A model generated the notes under the pieces. It saw only the letters and a program-made list of their open reading frames with translations, did not search any database and was not told where the DNA came from. From positions 186,001-250,000 of the forward strand of contig NZ_JAKXMK010000012.1 of NCBI RefSeq assembly GCF_022524485.1: 64,000 nucleotides of DNA, read 5' to 3'. Of the stretch, positions 46,914 to 57,081 are shown piece after piece. Both the position numbers and the translations under genes were made by a program. The stretch is from Pseudonocardia alaniniphila (GTDB lineage Bacteria; Actinomycetota; Actinomycetes; Mycobacteriales; Pseudonocardiaceae). Position 1 is the first letter of the stretch, and each line of letters begins with the position of its first letter.

Positions 46914-47377
46914 CGGCCACCGTGCCCGCGATCGACGCGCTGCGCCTGGCTGACGCGGAGCGTTGCGCGGAGCTGGAGAAGTTGCTCTTCCCCGGCGACG
47001 ACCCGTGGAGCGCGCCGGCGTTTCGTGAGGAGCTGCGCGCGGGCCACCACTACCTCGCCGCGCGCGACGGCGATCGGCTCGTGGGCTACGCCGGACTCGC
47101 GTTCGTGGCCGGTCCACCGTTCGCGGAGGCGGAGATCCACACCATCGGCGTCGACCCGGGGTACCAGCGGCGCGGGATCGGGCGGGAGCTGCTGCGCGGA
47201 CTGCTCGCGGTGGCCGACGCGGAGCGTGCCACGGTGTTCCTGGAGGTCCGCACCGACAACGAGGCGGCCCGCAGGCTGTACGAGGACGAGGGATTCACGG
47301 TGGTCGGCCTGCGCAAGCGGTACTACCGGCCCAGCGGGGCCGACGCCCACACGATGCGGCGGGAGCCGGCAGCATGA
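46910..47377 (+). CDS. rimI: ribosomal protein S18 alanine N-acetyltransferase RimI
   Basis: GNAT acetyltransferase, 155 residues: acetyl-CoA loop [39 protein letters not shown] and the C-terminal [18 protein letters not shown] typical of RimI. Overlaps both tsaB and tsaD by 4 nt. Confidence 0.92.
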   Translation: MTATVPAIDALRLADAERCAELEKLLFPGDDPWSAPAFREELRAGHHYLAARDGDRLVGYAGLAFVAGPPFAEAEIHTIGVDPGYQRRGIGRELLRGLLAVADAERATVFLEVRTDNEAARRLYEDEGFTVVGLRKRYYRPSGADAHTMRREPAA

Positions 47378-48411
47378 TCGTTCTCGGTATCGAGACCTCC
47401 TGCGACGAGACCGGCATCGGGGTGGTGCGCGCCGAGCCGGGCGGGAGCGTCACGCTCCTGGCCAATGAGGTCGCCTCCAGCGTGGAGGAGCACGCGCGCT
47501 TCGGCGGGGTCGTTCCCGAGGTCGCCTCGCGGGCGCACCTGCAGGCGATGGTGCCCGCTGCGCACCGCGCGCTCGCCACCGCCGGGGTGACCGGCCGCGA
47601 CGTCGAGGCCGTGGCCGTCACAGCGGGTCCGGGACTCACCGGAGCCCTGCTCGTCGGCGTCGCCGCCGCCAAGGCCTACGCCGCCGCGTGGGACGTGCCG
47701 CTGTACGGGGTCAACCACCTCGCCGCGCACGTCGCCGTCGACACGCTGCAGCACGGGCCCCTGCCGCCGTGCCTCGCGCTGCTGGTGTCCGGCGGCCACT
47801 CGAGCCTCCTCGACGTCCCCGATCTCGCCGGGCCGGTCACCCCGCTGGGTGCCACGATCGACGACGCTGCCGGTGAGGCGTTCGACAAGGTCGCGCGGCT
47901 GCTCGGACTGCCGTTCCCCGGCGGTCCGCACATCGACCGCGTGGCCAGGGACGGCGACCGGGGAGCCGTGGCGTTCCCGCGCGGCCTCACCGGGCCCCGC
48001 GACGCCCCGTTCGACTTCTCCTTCTCCGGGCTCAAAACTGCTGTCGCGCGGCACGTCGAGGCGCTGGAACGGGCCGGCACGCCCGTGCCGGTCGCCGACG
48101 TGGCCGCGAGCTTCCAGGAGGCCGTGGTCGACGTCCTCACGGCGAAGGCCGTGCGGGCTGCCCGGGAGCGGGGGATGGACACGGTGCTGCTCGGCGGTGG
48201 GGTCGCCGCCAACTCCAGGCTGCGCGAGCTGGCGCAGGAGCGCTGTGCCGCCGCGGGCATCGCGCTGCGGGTGCCGCGGCCGGGGTTGTGCACCGACAAC
48301 GGGGCCATGGTCGCCGCGCTGGGCGCGCACCTGCTCGTGGCGGGCGCGCAGCCCTCGTCGCTGCAACTGCCGGCCGACTCGTCGCTCCCGGTGACCGAAG
48401 TCCTGGTCTGA
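47374..48411 (+). CDS. tsaD: tRNA N6-threonylcarbamoyltransferase TsaD
   Basis: Catalytic subunit that transfers the threonylcarbamoyl group to A37 of ANN-decoding tRNAs. 345 residues: [14 protein letters not shown] at the start, metal histidines His115 and His119 (GVNHLAAH), [36 protein letters not shown] and [15 protein letters not shown]. Last gene of the alr-tsaD run. Confidence 0.96.
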   Translation: MIVLGIETSCDETGIGVVRAEPGGSVTLLANEVASSVEEHARFGGVVPEVASRAHLQAMVPAAHRALATAGVTGRDVEAVAVTAGPGLTGALLVGVAAAKAYAAAWDVPLYGVNHLAAHVAVDTLQHGPLPPCLALLVSGGHSSLLDVPDLAGPVTPLGATIDDAAGEAFDKVARLLGLPFPGGPHIDRVARDGDRGAVAFPRGLTGPRDAPFDFSFSGLKTAVARHVEALERAGTPVPVADVAASFQEAVVDVLTAKAVRAARERGMDTVLLGGGVAANSRLRELAQERCAAAGIALRVPRPGLCTDNGAMVAALGAHLLVAGAQPSSLQLPADSSLPVTEVLV

Positions 48412-48544
48412 TCGCCGGTTTTTCGAACCCTTTCCGAATTGGCTGCAACTTTCCGGATGCGGTTTCCGGGTGATCCGATCGACCGCATTGATTACGGAAC
48501 CAAGACATCTCTCGCGAATTGCGGGCGATGTAGATCCCATCGCC

Positions 48545-48572
48545 TTGACTCCCCGATCGTCCCAGCTACCGT
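48545..48572 (+). promoter_or_regulatory. promoter of the DoxX-like gene
   Basis: TTGACT (48545) and TACCGT (48567) with 16-nt spacing, about 40 nt before the ATG at 48613, in a 201-bp gap that is more AT-rich than its surroundings. Good ribosome site GGGAGTCGG. Confidence 0.65.
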
Positions 48573-48612
48573 TGGTCGTTCAATGCTCAACAATCAGTGA
48601 TGGGAGTCGGAA

Positions 48613-49173
48613 ATGAGTGCGGCCCTCAATACCGACGATCTGCGTGGAACGCGGTCATTCGTTCCGCTGGATCGATCGCTGCGGCGATTGCACGGCGCAG
48701 CGGTGGTGCGGATCCTCTTCGGCGTCCTCTGGGCGATAGACGCCATTTTCAAATGGCTCCCCGGTTTTATCCACGGCCAGACCCTCGGTCACGAGCTCGA
48801 TGAGTCGAAGGTCCCGGTCCCGGTGCTGCATCAGTGGGTGCAGATGTGGCACAGCACTGCCTCGACGAGCCCGGGAGCGTTCGCAGTCGTCACCGCCATC
48901 GTCGAGTCGCTGATCGCGGTGGCCCTGATCCTCGGGTTCCTCTCGAATCTCACGTTCATCGTCACCGCCGTGTGGTCCTTCGGCATCTGGACCTCCGCGG
49001 AGCACCTGCACATGCCGTTCACGACAGGCATGACCGATCTCGGGCCGTCGATCGGCTACATCTTCGCCGCGCTTGCGTTGTTCTTCGCCGGGGCGGGAGC
49101 CACCTGGAGCGTGGACGCGGTGATCCGCCCGCGCCTGGGACGCTTCGCATCCCTCGCCGGCTCGGCCGGCTGA
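48613..49173 (+). CDS. DoxX-like integral membrane protein
   Basis: 186-residue membrane protein with four helices: AAVVRILFGVLWAIDAIFKW, FAVVTAIVESLIAVALILGF, TFIVTAVWSFGIWTS and GYIFAALALFFAGAGAT. The first helix with its WAIDAIFKWLPGF pattern is typical of the DoxX/quinone oxidoreductase-like membrane family. Stand-alone gene with its own promoter. Substrate unknown. Confidence 0.75.
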   Translation: MSAALNTDDLRGTRSFVPLDRSLRRLHGAAVVRILFGVLWAIDAIFKWLPGFIHGQTLGHELDESKVPVPVLHQWVQMWHSTASTSPGAFAVVTAIVESLIAVALILGFLSNLTFIVTAVWSFGIWTSAEHLHMPFTTGMTDLGPSIGYIFAALALFFAGAGATWSVDAVIRPRLGRFASLAGSAG

Positions 49174-49246
49174 CAGCGGCCCCCCGGCACCGCCGGGGCC
49201 GTGGCCGGCACCGCCGCCGGCCACGGATCGTCCCGATCAGTTCCGA

Positions 49247-50176
49247 TCAGTCGCTGACGTGACGCAGCAGCCGCAGCTCGTCGTCGGTGAGGCGCAGCTC
49301 CAGCATCGGGAGCAGGTCGGCCAGCTGCTCGGTGGTGCGGGCGCTGGCGATGGGAGCGGCCACGGTGGGCTGGTCGGCCAGCCAGGCAAGCGAGACAGCG
49401 GCGACGGGCACGTTGTGACCGGCCGCGATCTCGTCGAGCACCGCCAGCACGCGCAGCCCGCGGTCGTCCAGATACTCCCGCGCTCCCTCGGCGCGGACGC
49501 TCTCAACGGTGGTGTCCGGCCGGTACTTGCCGGTCAGGAAGCCCTTGGCCAGCCCGAAGTACGGCAGGCACGCGAGGTCCTGCTCGGCGAGCAGCGGCGC
49601 GAGGGACGTCTCGAAGTCGGCCCGCTCGAGCAGGTTGTAGTGCGGCTGCAGGGCGACGTAGCGCGTGAGCCCGTCGCGGTCGGAGATCTCCAGCGCGGAG
49701 CGCAGCCGCTCGGCCGTGAAGTTGGACGCGCCGATCGCCCGGACCTTCCCCGCCCGGACCAGGCTGTCGAAGGCGTCGAGGGTTTCCTCCTGCGCGGTCT
49801 CCGGGTCGTCACGGTGTGCGTAGTAGAGGTCGATCCGGTCGGTCTGCAGCCGGCGCAGCGAGTCCTCCACGGCTGCCGTGATGTTGGCGCGCGAGAGCCC
49901 CGGCCGCTCGGGCCACGAGCCGACCTTCGTGGCGATCACCATGTCGTCGCGGTTGCCGCGGGCGGCCAGCCACTCGCCGATGATCGTCTCGGACTCACCG
50001 CCCGAGTTGCCGGGCGCTCTCCACATGTACGAGTCGGCCGTGTCGACGAAGTTCCCGCCCGCCGCCACGTACGCATCGAGGACCGCGAACGAGGTGTGCC
50101 GGTCCGCCGACCAACCGAACACGTTGCCGCCCAGACACAGCCGGGTCACATCCAGGTCAGAGCCGATCTTCGCCAT
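49247..50176 (-). CDS. aldo/keto reductase
   Basis: 309-residue TIM-barrel NADPH-dependent reductase. Catalytic tetrad: Asp45 and Tyr50 (FVDTADSYM), Lys84 (IATKVGSW) and His121 (YYAHRDDPE). Also GASNFTAERLRSAL and the C-terminal PIASARTTEQLADLL cofactor loop. Natural substrate unknown. It lies downstream of phoD on the same strand, separated by a palindrome that may end the phoD transcript. Confidence 0.92.
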   Translation of the reverse strand: MAKIGSDLDVTRLCLGGNVFGWSADRHTSFAVLDAYVAAGGNFVDTADSYMWRAPGNSGGESETIIGEWLAARGNRDDMVIATKVGSWPERPGLSRANITAAVEDSLRRLQTDRIDLYYAHRDDPETAQEETLDAFDSLVRAGKVRAIGASNFTAERLRSALEISDRDGLTRYVALQPHYNLLERADFETSLAPLLAEQDLACLPYFGLAKGFLTGKYRPDTTVESVRAEGAREYLDDRGLRVLAVLDEIAAGHNVPVAAVSLAWLADQPTVAAPIASARTTEQLADLLPMLELRLTDDELRLLRHVSD

Positions 50177-50194
50177 GCTTGCGACTCTACGACC

Positions 50195-50234
50195 GTGTGC
50201 GGATAAGAGTGCCGCAGCACTCGTATCCGCACAC
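50195..50234 (-). terminator. 40-bp palindrome between phoD and the aldo/keto reductase
   Basis: Arms GTGTGCGGATA-A-GAGTGC and GCACTC-G-TATCCGCACAC (18 bp, one mismatch) around CGCA. It starts 4 nt after the phoD stop and ends 19 nt before the reductase start, so it may terminate phoD or act as an operator for the reductase. Confidence 0.6.
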
Positions 50235-50237
50235 AGT

Positions 50238-51848
50238 TCACGCCTTGTTCAGGCCGGGCTTGCGGTCCTCCACCACGAACGTCCCCCGGGTCTCGACGGG
50301 GGCGCCGGGCTGCTTCACGAACGGCACCACGCGGAAGTCGGCGGTGACCTCGTTCGCCGTGAACTGCGTGCGCACGTAGCCGCGACGGTTGTTGTAGAAG
50401 TGGATGTGCGGGTTGTCGGCGAGCGTGCCCTCCGTGGTGGAGCTGGTCTCCGAACCGTCGCCGCCCGACGTGATCGAGCTCGACACGAGCTCGGATCCGA
50501 TGACGGGCGCCGCCGGGTCGTCGAAGCGCTGCTTGATGTCGGCGGCCCAGTGCGCATGGACGTCACCGGTCAGCACCAGCAGGTTGCGCGCCTTCGCCGC
50601 GGTCCAGGAGTCCACCACGCGGTCGCGCGAACCCGGGTAGCCGTCCCAGGCGTCGGGGTTGAAGCCGCGCCCGGCGCCGGGGGTGAAGTCGACCTGGGAG
50701 AAGAACACCTGCTGGCCGAGCACGTCCCAGCGCGCCTGGGAACGCCGGAACTCCTCGGCGATCCACTTCTCCTGCTCTGAGCCGGGCAGCGAGCGCGCCG
50801 GGTCGGTGCGCTCCGTGCAGTCGGTGTTGAACTTGTCGTCGCACGGCTGGTCGCCGCGGTACTGGCGGGTGTCGAGCATGTGGAAGCTCGCCATCCGGCC
50901 CCACGACACAGTGCGGTATAGCCGCATGTCGATGCCCTTGGGCCGCTGGGCCTTGCGCAGCGGCATGTTCTCCCAGTACGCGCGCAGTGCCGCTTCCCGC
51001 CGGGCGAGGAAGTTGGGCTGCGGGGTCTCCGGGTGCTCCGGCACCTCGTCGGCCCAGTTGTTGTCGAGCTCGTGGTCGTCGAATACGACGAGCCAGGGCG
51101 CGACGGCGTGGGCGGCCTGCAGGTCGGCGTCGGTCTTGTACTGCGCGTAGCGCTGCCGGTAGTTCCCGAGGGTCTCGGTCTCCGGGCCGACGTGGTCACG
51201 CACGTTCCCGCCGGGGGCCTTGTAGTCGCCCGCTGCGTACTCGTACTGGTAGTCGCCCAGATGCAGGATGAGCTCCGGCTCGTCCTCGGCGAGGCGGGCG
51301 TAGGCGGTGAAGTAGCCGTGCTCGTACTGCGAGCACGACGTGAAGCACATGGTCAGCTTCTGCATCGCCGACGCGGGCGGCGCGGTGCGGGTGCGGCCGG
51401 CGGGGGAGACGGCCTTCCCCGAGCGGAACCGGTAGAAGTACTCACGTCCCGCCTTCAGGCCTGCCAGCTCGACGTGCACGCTGTGGCCCAGCTCCGAACC
51501 GGTGGTCTCGACACCCCGGCGCACGATGTCCCGGAAGCCCTCGTCGGAGGCGAGCTCCCACTCGACGTCGGTCTTCCGGTCGCCCATCCCACCGAGTCCG
51601 TCCTCGGCCAGCGGGTCGGGCGCGAGGCGCGTCCACAGCACCATCCCGTCCGGTGAGGGCTCCCCGGACGCGACGCCGAGCGTGAACGGGTCGCCGACGG
51701 GAGCGGCTGCCGCCGAACCGGCGAACCCGGTGAGGAGGGTGCCGGGCACGGCGAACATGGCGGAGGCGGTCAGCCCCGCCTTCAACACGCCGCGCCGGTT
51801 GAAGTTGTAGCTACGCACCGATGTGGTGGGAGGTACGTCTGTGGTCAC
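50238..51848 (-). CDS. phoD: Tat-exported alkaline phosphatase D / phosphodiesterase PhoD
   Basis: 536 residues. N-terminal twin-arginine signal (YNFNRRGVLKAGLTASAMFA) with cleavage after ..GSAAAA, then a PhoD N-terminal domain and the metallophosphatase domain with HLGDYQYEYAAG, VVFDDHELDNNWADEVPEH and LTGDVHAHWAADI. Releases phosphate from esters outside the cell. Start given as GTG 51848. The 425-bp space upstream is shared with divergent groES. Confidence 0.93.
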   Translation of the reverse strand: MTTDVPPTTSVRSYNFNRRGVLKAGLTASAMFAVPGTLLTGFAGSAAAAPVGDPFTLGVASGEPSPDGMVLWTRLAPDPLAEDGLGGMGDRKTDVEWELASDEGFRDIVRRGVETTGSELGHSVHVELAGLKAGREYFYRFRSGKAVSPAGRTRTAPPASAMQKLTMCFTSCSQYEHGYFTAYARLAEDEPELILHLGDYQYEYAAGDYKAPGGNVRDHVGPETETLGNYRQRYAQYKTDADLQAAHAVAPWLVVFDDHELDNNWADEVPEHPETPQPNFLARREAALRAYWENMPLRKAQRPKGIDMRLYRTVSWGRMASFHMLDTRQYRGDQPCDDKFNTDCTERTDPARSLPGSEQEKWIAEEFRRSQARWDVLGQQVFFSQVDFTPGAGRGFNPDAWDGYPGSRDRVVDSWTAAKARNLLVLTGDVHAHWAADIKQRFDDPAAPVIGSELVSSSITSGGDGSETSSTTEGTLADNPHIHFYNNRRGYVRTQFTANEVTADFRVVPFVKQPGAPVETRGTFVVEDRKPGLNKA

Positions 51849-52131
51849 GGCGAGCAGCGTTGATCATCCTTTCGTGCGCCGGATGGCGCCGACGGCACCG
51901 GCCGGTGAACGGGAGGCGAGGTTTGCTCGTTCCGTACGGCTTCGTCCGATCTACTCCGGCCCTCCGAATTTCGGCTCCTGCGCTGCCGTGTGCGTTCAGG
52001 GGCTCGCGCGGGATCGGGACGCCGGGCGGCAGCCTTCAGCGCGATCACTCGCCCGTGACCAGCGATGACGTCGTCGAGGGGATGCCGTCGTGGCTCACAG
52101 CTACCACTTCGTGTCATAGCGGGCACCGGCG
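51849..52131. other. phoD-groES intergenic region
   Basis: Shared upstream region of divergent phoD and groES, 283 bp before the groES promoter. No gene with coding character is seen. A phosphate-responsive PhoP box for phoD would be expected here, but I could not identify one with confidence. Confidence 0.4.
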
Positions 52132-52161
52132 TTGAGACGCTGGCACTCTCATGGGTAGAGT
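52132..52161 (+). promoter_or_regulatory. groES heat-shock promoter
   Basis: TTGAGA (52132) and TAGAGT (52156) with 18-nt spacing, overlapped by the CIRCE operator. Drives groES and possibly groEL. Confidence 0.75.
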
Positions 52162-52165
52162 GCCA
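52141..52165 (+). promoter_or_regulatory. CIRCE operator (HrcA site)
   Basis: TGGCACTC-N9-GAGTGCCA, a perfect inverted repeat of the CIRCE form (consensus TTAGCACTC-N9-GAGTGCTAA), placed over the groES core promoter. HrcA repression relieved by heat is the established mode for this element. Confidence 0.9.
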
Positions 52166-52273
52166 AACGCACGGCCAGGATGTTCCGGCACCCGCGACGA
52201 CGGGACCTCCGATGGCTGTCGTCCCTGAACATGTAGGCGAAGGCACGTACCCCAGGAAGGGGAGGTCATCGGC

Positions 52274-52564
52274 GTGGCAAACATCAAGCCGCTCGAGGAC
52301 AAGATCGTCGTCCAGGCCAGCGAGGCGGAGACCACGACCGCGTCCGGCATCGTCATCCCGGACACCGCCAAGGAGAAGCCCCAGGAGGGCAAGGTCCTGG
52401 CTGTCGGCCCGGGTCGGATCGACGACAACGGCAACCGCGTTCCGCTGGACGTCGCTGTCGGCGACGTCGTCATCTACTCGAAGTACGGCGGCACCGAGGT
52501 CAAGTACAACGGCGAGGAGTACCTCATCCTCTCCGCGCGTGACGTCCTCGCGGTCGTCAACTGA
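52274..52564 (+). CDS. groES: co-chaperonin GroES
   Basis: Lid of the chaperonin cage. 96 residues: [20 protein letters not shown], mobile loop [36 protein letters not shown] start preceded by GGGGAGG. Followed after 93 bp by groEL with an intervening hairpin. Confidence 0.97.
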   Translation: MANIKPLEDKIVVQASEAETTTASGIVIPDTAKEKPQEGKVLAVGPGRIDDNGNRVPLDVAVGDVVIYSKYGGTEVKYNGEEYLILSARDVLAVVN

Positions 52565-52582
52565 CGCAGGCAGTTCTGTAGC

Positions 52583-52627
52583 CGCCGCCCCGGCGGTCCC
52601 TCGACCGAGCGGGCCACCGGGGCGGCG
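52583..52627 (+). terminator. attenuator/terminator between groES and groEL
   Basis: 14-bp stem (CGCCGCCCCGGCGG with one G-T-type mismatch) around an 17-nt loop, followed by CTGTTTCC. It would reduce groEL relative to groES transcription, or process the bicistronic mRNA. Confidence 0.6.
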
Positions 52628-52645
52628 CTGTTTCCGGAGAATTAA

Positions 52646-54280
<1,635 letters not shown>

Positions 54281-54296
54281 CCCACCTGGTGCGCCG

Positions 54297-54335
54297 AAAC
54301 GGCGGGCCGACCCTCACCGGGTCGGCCCGCCGTTT
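54297..54335. terminator. bidirectional terminator between groEL and whiB
   Basis: 17-bp perfect stem (AAACGGCGGGCCGACCC with complement) around TCACC; A-rich on the left and TTTGT on the right, so it can work in both directions for the converging genes. Confidence 0.9.
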
Positions 54336-54346
54336 GTCGTTGTGTC

Positions 54347-54679
54347 TCAGTTCGCGCGACTGTGCCTACGGCGGGAGCGCTCGCCAGGCACCCGCAGCCT
54401 CCGGTCGTGGCCGCGGATGATCTCTTCGCGCTCGGACTCCGACAGGCCACCCCAGACGCCGTAGGGCTCATGCGCGGTCAGCGCGTGCCGGCGGCACTGC
54501 TCGAGGACGGGGCAGTGGTGGCACACCATCTTCGCCCGCGCCTCGCGGTTGGCCCGTGCCGGTCCGCGCTCTCCTTCGGGGTGGAAGAAGAACGCGCTGT
54601 CCATCCCGCGGCATGCACCGTGCATCTGCCATTCCCAGATCTCCGTGACCGGGAGCGGAAGCCTTCGGGTGTCCGCCAC
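54347..54679 (-). CDS. WhiB-family iron-sulfur redox regulator (WhiB3-like)
   Basis: 110 residues from GTG 54679 (GAGGTGAG ribosome site; a longer reading to 54703 is possible). Four cysteines ligate a [4Fe-4S] cluster: Cys in HGACRGMD, then CHHCPVLEQC. FFHPEGERG and GVWGGLSESERE are the WhiB signature, followed by a basic AT-hook-like tail RERSRRRHSR-type. Its neighbourhood (groEL1, SigD) is the one of whiB3. WhiB3 responds to redox and NO and works with the primary sigma factor. Confidence 0.92.
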   Translation of the reverse strand: MADTRRLPLPVTEIWEWQMHGACRGMDSAFFFHPEGERGPARANREARAKMVCHHCPVLEQCRRHALTAHEPYGVWGGLSESEREEIIRGHDRRLRVPGERSRRRHSRAN

Positions 54680-54733
54680 GTCACTCACCTCGCCCCTGTT
54701 CACGCGCTCATCTTCGACGCACGTGGTGTGCCC

Positions 54734-54761
54734 ATCGTAGACCGCGTCAAACGTTGTTCAA
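54734..54761 (-). promoter_or_regulatory. whiB promoter
   Basis: On the minus strand TTGAAC (54756-54761) and TACGAT (54734-54739) with 16-nt spacing. The divergent MerR gene begins about 50 nt on the other side, so the two share a control region. Confidence 0.65.
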
Positions 54762-54810
54762 TGGCCAATCTCGGCTTGCCGCGCCTCGTCGTGACCAGCA
54801 CGATGAGCCC

Positions 54811-55899
54811 GTGCAGCCTGAAGCGTGGCCTCCCGCATCCGACGCCGCGGAGCCGTGGCTGAGCGTGGCCGCCGCGGCGCGCAGGCTCGGTGTCGCTCCG
54901 GCCACACTCCGCACCTGGGACCGTCGTTACGGGATCGGCCCCACCGAGCACACCCCCGGCCGCCACCGGCGCTACTCCACGGAGGATCTCGCCCGCCTCG
55001 AGCTCATGCAGCGCGCGCTGGTGCGCGGGGTGTCTCCCGCGGATGCCGCGGCGTACGCGATGTCCGCTGTGCGGTCTCCTGCCGGCGCCCGACTCGCCGC
55101 TGTGGCGGGTAACGGCGGAGCGCCGGCCCGGCCGTCCCACGGCCACAGCGGGCGCGACGACAACGACAGCAGTGTCAACGGCTGCGACGACGGCAGCAAC
55201 GGCAGCAGCAACGACGGCAATGGCGACAACGGCAATGGCGACGGCCGCGTCCGCGTGGGCGGTCGGGTGCTGCGCCTTCCCGGCGCCGGGCGGGCGGCCC
55301 GGGGCCTGGGGCGCGCCGCGCTCGCACTCGACGCGCCCACGGTCTACAGGCTGCTGGAGGAGGCCGTCGCCACGGCCGGTGCCGAGTCCGCGTGGGACGA
55401 CGTCGTCCGGCCCGTCCTCGCCGCGATCGGCGCGAGATGGGCGCACAACGGGACCGGCGTCGAGATCGAGCATCTCGTCAGCGAGTGCGTCCATCCCGTC
55501 TTCGGGGCCCGCGCCGCCGCACTCCGGCCCACAGCTCCCGACGCGCGTCCGATACTGCTGGGCGCGATGCCCGGCGAGCTGCACACACTGCCCCTGGTGG
55601 CGCTCTCCGCGGCCCTGGCCGAACGGGGCGTGGTCTGTCGGGGTCTCGGCGCGAACGTGCCTCTGGAGGCCCTTGTGGCGGCGATCCGGCGCACGGCTCC
55701 CGTCGCCGTCGTGCTGTGGGCCCAGCAACCCGGCACGGCCGACGCGGACGTGCTGGAGTCGCTGCCCCGTACCAGGCCGCGGTTTCGCACCTTCGTCGCC
55801 GGACCGGGCTGGGACGACGTAGAGCTGCCCGAGCGGACCGCGCACCTGCCCTCGCTGCGCGCAGCGACCGCGACGATCAGCGACGCGGTACTGGTGTGA
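54811..55899 (+). CDS. MerR-family regulator with CarH-type cobalamin-binding domain
   Basis: 362 residues from GTG 54811 (a TTG at 54754 would extend it). Residues ~16-80: winged HTH (WLSVAAAARRLGVAPATLRTW, DRRYGIG). Residues ~112-145: a Asn/Gly/Asp/Ser-rich linker. The rest is a B12-binding four-helix plus Rossmann domain with the CarH signature Trp-x9-Glu-His (W210, E220, H221 in ARWAHNGTGVEIEHLVSE) and a candidate cobalt ligand His258 in MPGELHTLPL. CarH proteins bind adenosylcobalamin and release DNA on light. Whether this one binds B12 is inferred. It overlaps the next gene by GTGA. Confidence 0.8.
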   Translation: MQPEAWPPASDAAEPWLSVAAAARRLGVAPATLRTWDRRYGIGPTEHTPGRHRRYSTEDLARLELMQRALVRGVSPADAAAYAMSAVRSPAGARLAAVAGNGGAPARPSHGHSGRDDNDSSVNGCDDGSNGSSNDGNGDNGNGDGRVRVGGRVLRLPGAGRAARGLGRAALALDAPTVYRLLEEAVATAGAESAWDDVVRPVLAAIGARWAHNGTGVEIEHLVSECVHPVFGARAAALRPTAPDARPILLGAMPGELHTLPLVALSAALAERGVVCRGLGANVPLEALVAAIRRTAPVAVVLWAQQPGTADADVLESLPRTRPRFRTFVAGPGWDDVELPERTAHLPSLRAATATISDAVLV

Positions 55900-56915
55900 C
55901 AGCGGTTGCCGCGCCGCCCCGTCTCGCGGCGGTGGCCTTCGGCGCCGAGCCCGGTGCGCCGGTCCGGGTCCGGCCCGGTGAGACGGCCCTCGACCGCTGG
56001 CACGTGGCCGTGGCCCTCGGTGGGCAGGGCCGCTACGCCGCGGCGGCCGCCGTCCTGGAGCCCCTGCTGGTGCGTCCCGGTGTCCCGGTGGCGGTGGCGG
56101 CGCATGCGGCCGTCACCCTTGCGGCCCATCGCCGCCAGCTCGGCGGGCACGTCGCCGCCCGCCCGTACGACGCGCTGGGTCTGCGTCTGGCCTGCTCCGT
56201 TCGGGACGACCCTCGCGGTCTCGCGCTCGCGGCGCGGGTCGATGCGCTGGTCGGGCTGGCCGCCGATGCGGTCGGCACCGCAGCGCCGGAAACCGCGAAA
56301 CGCCTGCTCTACAGAGCGAACGAGCTACTCGAAAGAGCGAATGCGCAGGTCACGGTTAACGATGGCGGCGAGCACTCCGACTGGGCTGCCGTGGGGGACG
56401 AGGCGCGCAGCAACTGGTCGTGGCGGCCGTCCGTCCGGCTGGGATGGGTGCGCGCCGAGTTGGCGCTGGCCTGCGGCGACGCCGCAGGCGCCGTCGAGCC
56501 GGCACGGGCCGCCATGGAGTTGGCGCGTGTGTCGGGATCGGTTCGTCACGTGCTCAAGTCCCGGATCGTGCTTGCGGTCGCTGAAGCGGCCGCCGGTGCG
56601 AGTTCGACAAAGGCCGTCGCGGAGCTCGATGCGGCGGCGGAGTCGGCCGGGCAATATCAACTGCTCCCACTCGTGTGGCCGGCACGGCTGGCTGCAGCTG
56701 ATCTTCTCGAGCACGGCGCCACAGTGGCGCGAGACGCAAACGACGGTGTTACCAAGATCTCTCAGGAAGCGGTGAGCGACAGGGTCGACGGCGCGGCACG
56801 CCGACGACACGCCGCGCTCGCCACGTTGAGCGTCATTCAGCAGCGCGCAGACCCGATCGGTAGGCGCCTGCTGGGGGAGTCGTACCGGGTACCTGCTCCA
56901 CCCCCGGTAATGTAA
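55896..56915 (+). CDS. Rv3415c-like hypothetical protein (helical repeat)
   Basis: 339-residue soluble protein rich in Ala-helices that resembles a TPR-like repeat protein: RWHVAVALGGQGRYAAAAAV, RLGWVRAELALACGDAAGAV, AAMELARVSGSVRHVLKSRI. It occupies the position of Rv3415c between whiB3 and sigD. No catalytic motif. Coupled to the MerR gene by GTGA overlap, which suggests linked function. Function unknown. Confidence 0.75.
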   Translation: MTAVAAPPRLAAVAFGAEPGAPVRVRPGETALDRWHVAVALGGQGRYAAAAAVLEPLLVRPGVPVAVAAHAAVTLAAHRRQLGGHVAARPYDALGLRLACSVRDDPRGLALAARVDALVGLAADAVGTAAPETAKRLLYRANELLERANAQVTVNDGGEHSDWAAVGDEARSNWSWRPSVRLGWVRAELALACGDAAGAVEPARAAMELARVSGSVRHVLKSRIVLAVAEAAAGASSTKAVAELDAAAESAGQYQLLPLVWPARLAAADLLEHGATVARDANDGVTKISQEAVSDRVDGAARRRHAALATLSVIQQRADPIGRRLLGESYRVPAPPPVM

Positions 56916-57035
56916 TTAGTCCATTCGGTCTTACGTCACCCACATGACCAGTGCCACTCGGCGCAACTCTCCCGAATGGAGGGCACAAACCGGCCCTGAT
57001 CGTGTCAAGGTGAGCCTGTCTCCCGCCGATGAGGG

Positions 57036-57051
57036 GGGTGACACATCACCC
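57036..57051 (+). promoter_or_regulatory. inverted repeat upstream of the response regulator
   Basis: GGGTGA-CACA-TCACCC, perfect 6-bp arms, 31 nt before the GTG at 57082. It has the size of an operator for a dimeric HTH protein and could be an autoregulatory site. Confidence 0.45.
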
Positions 57052-57053
57052 GG

Positions 57054-57073
57054 CTGCAGGAAGCTGCAGGAAG
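57054..57073 (+). repeat. tandem CTGCAGGAAG decamer over the ribosome-binding site
   Basis: Two perfect copies of CTGCAGGAAG (57054-57063, 57064-57073). The second forms the Shine-Dalgarno AGGAAGG of the following gene. Confidence 0.6.
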
Positions 57074-57081
57074 GAATCGTC

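Noticed and set aside
56944..57081. Longer N-terminus (46 extra residues) for the response regulator from ATG 56944
   Set aside because: The receiver fold begins at VTTVLICDD, and the extra sequence covers the inverted repeat and the ribosome-binding site.
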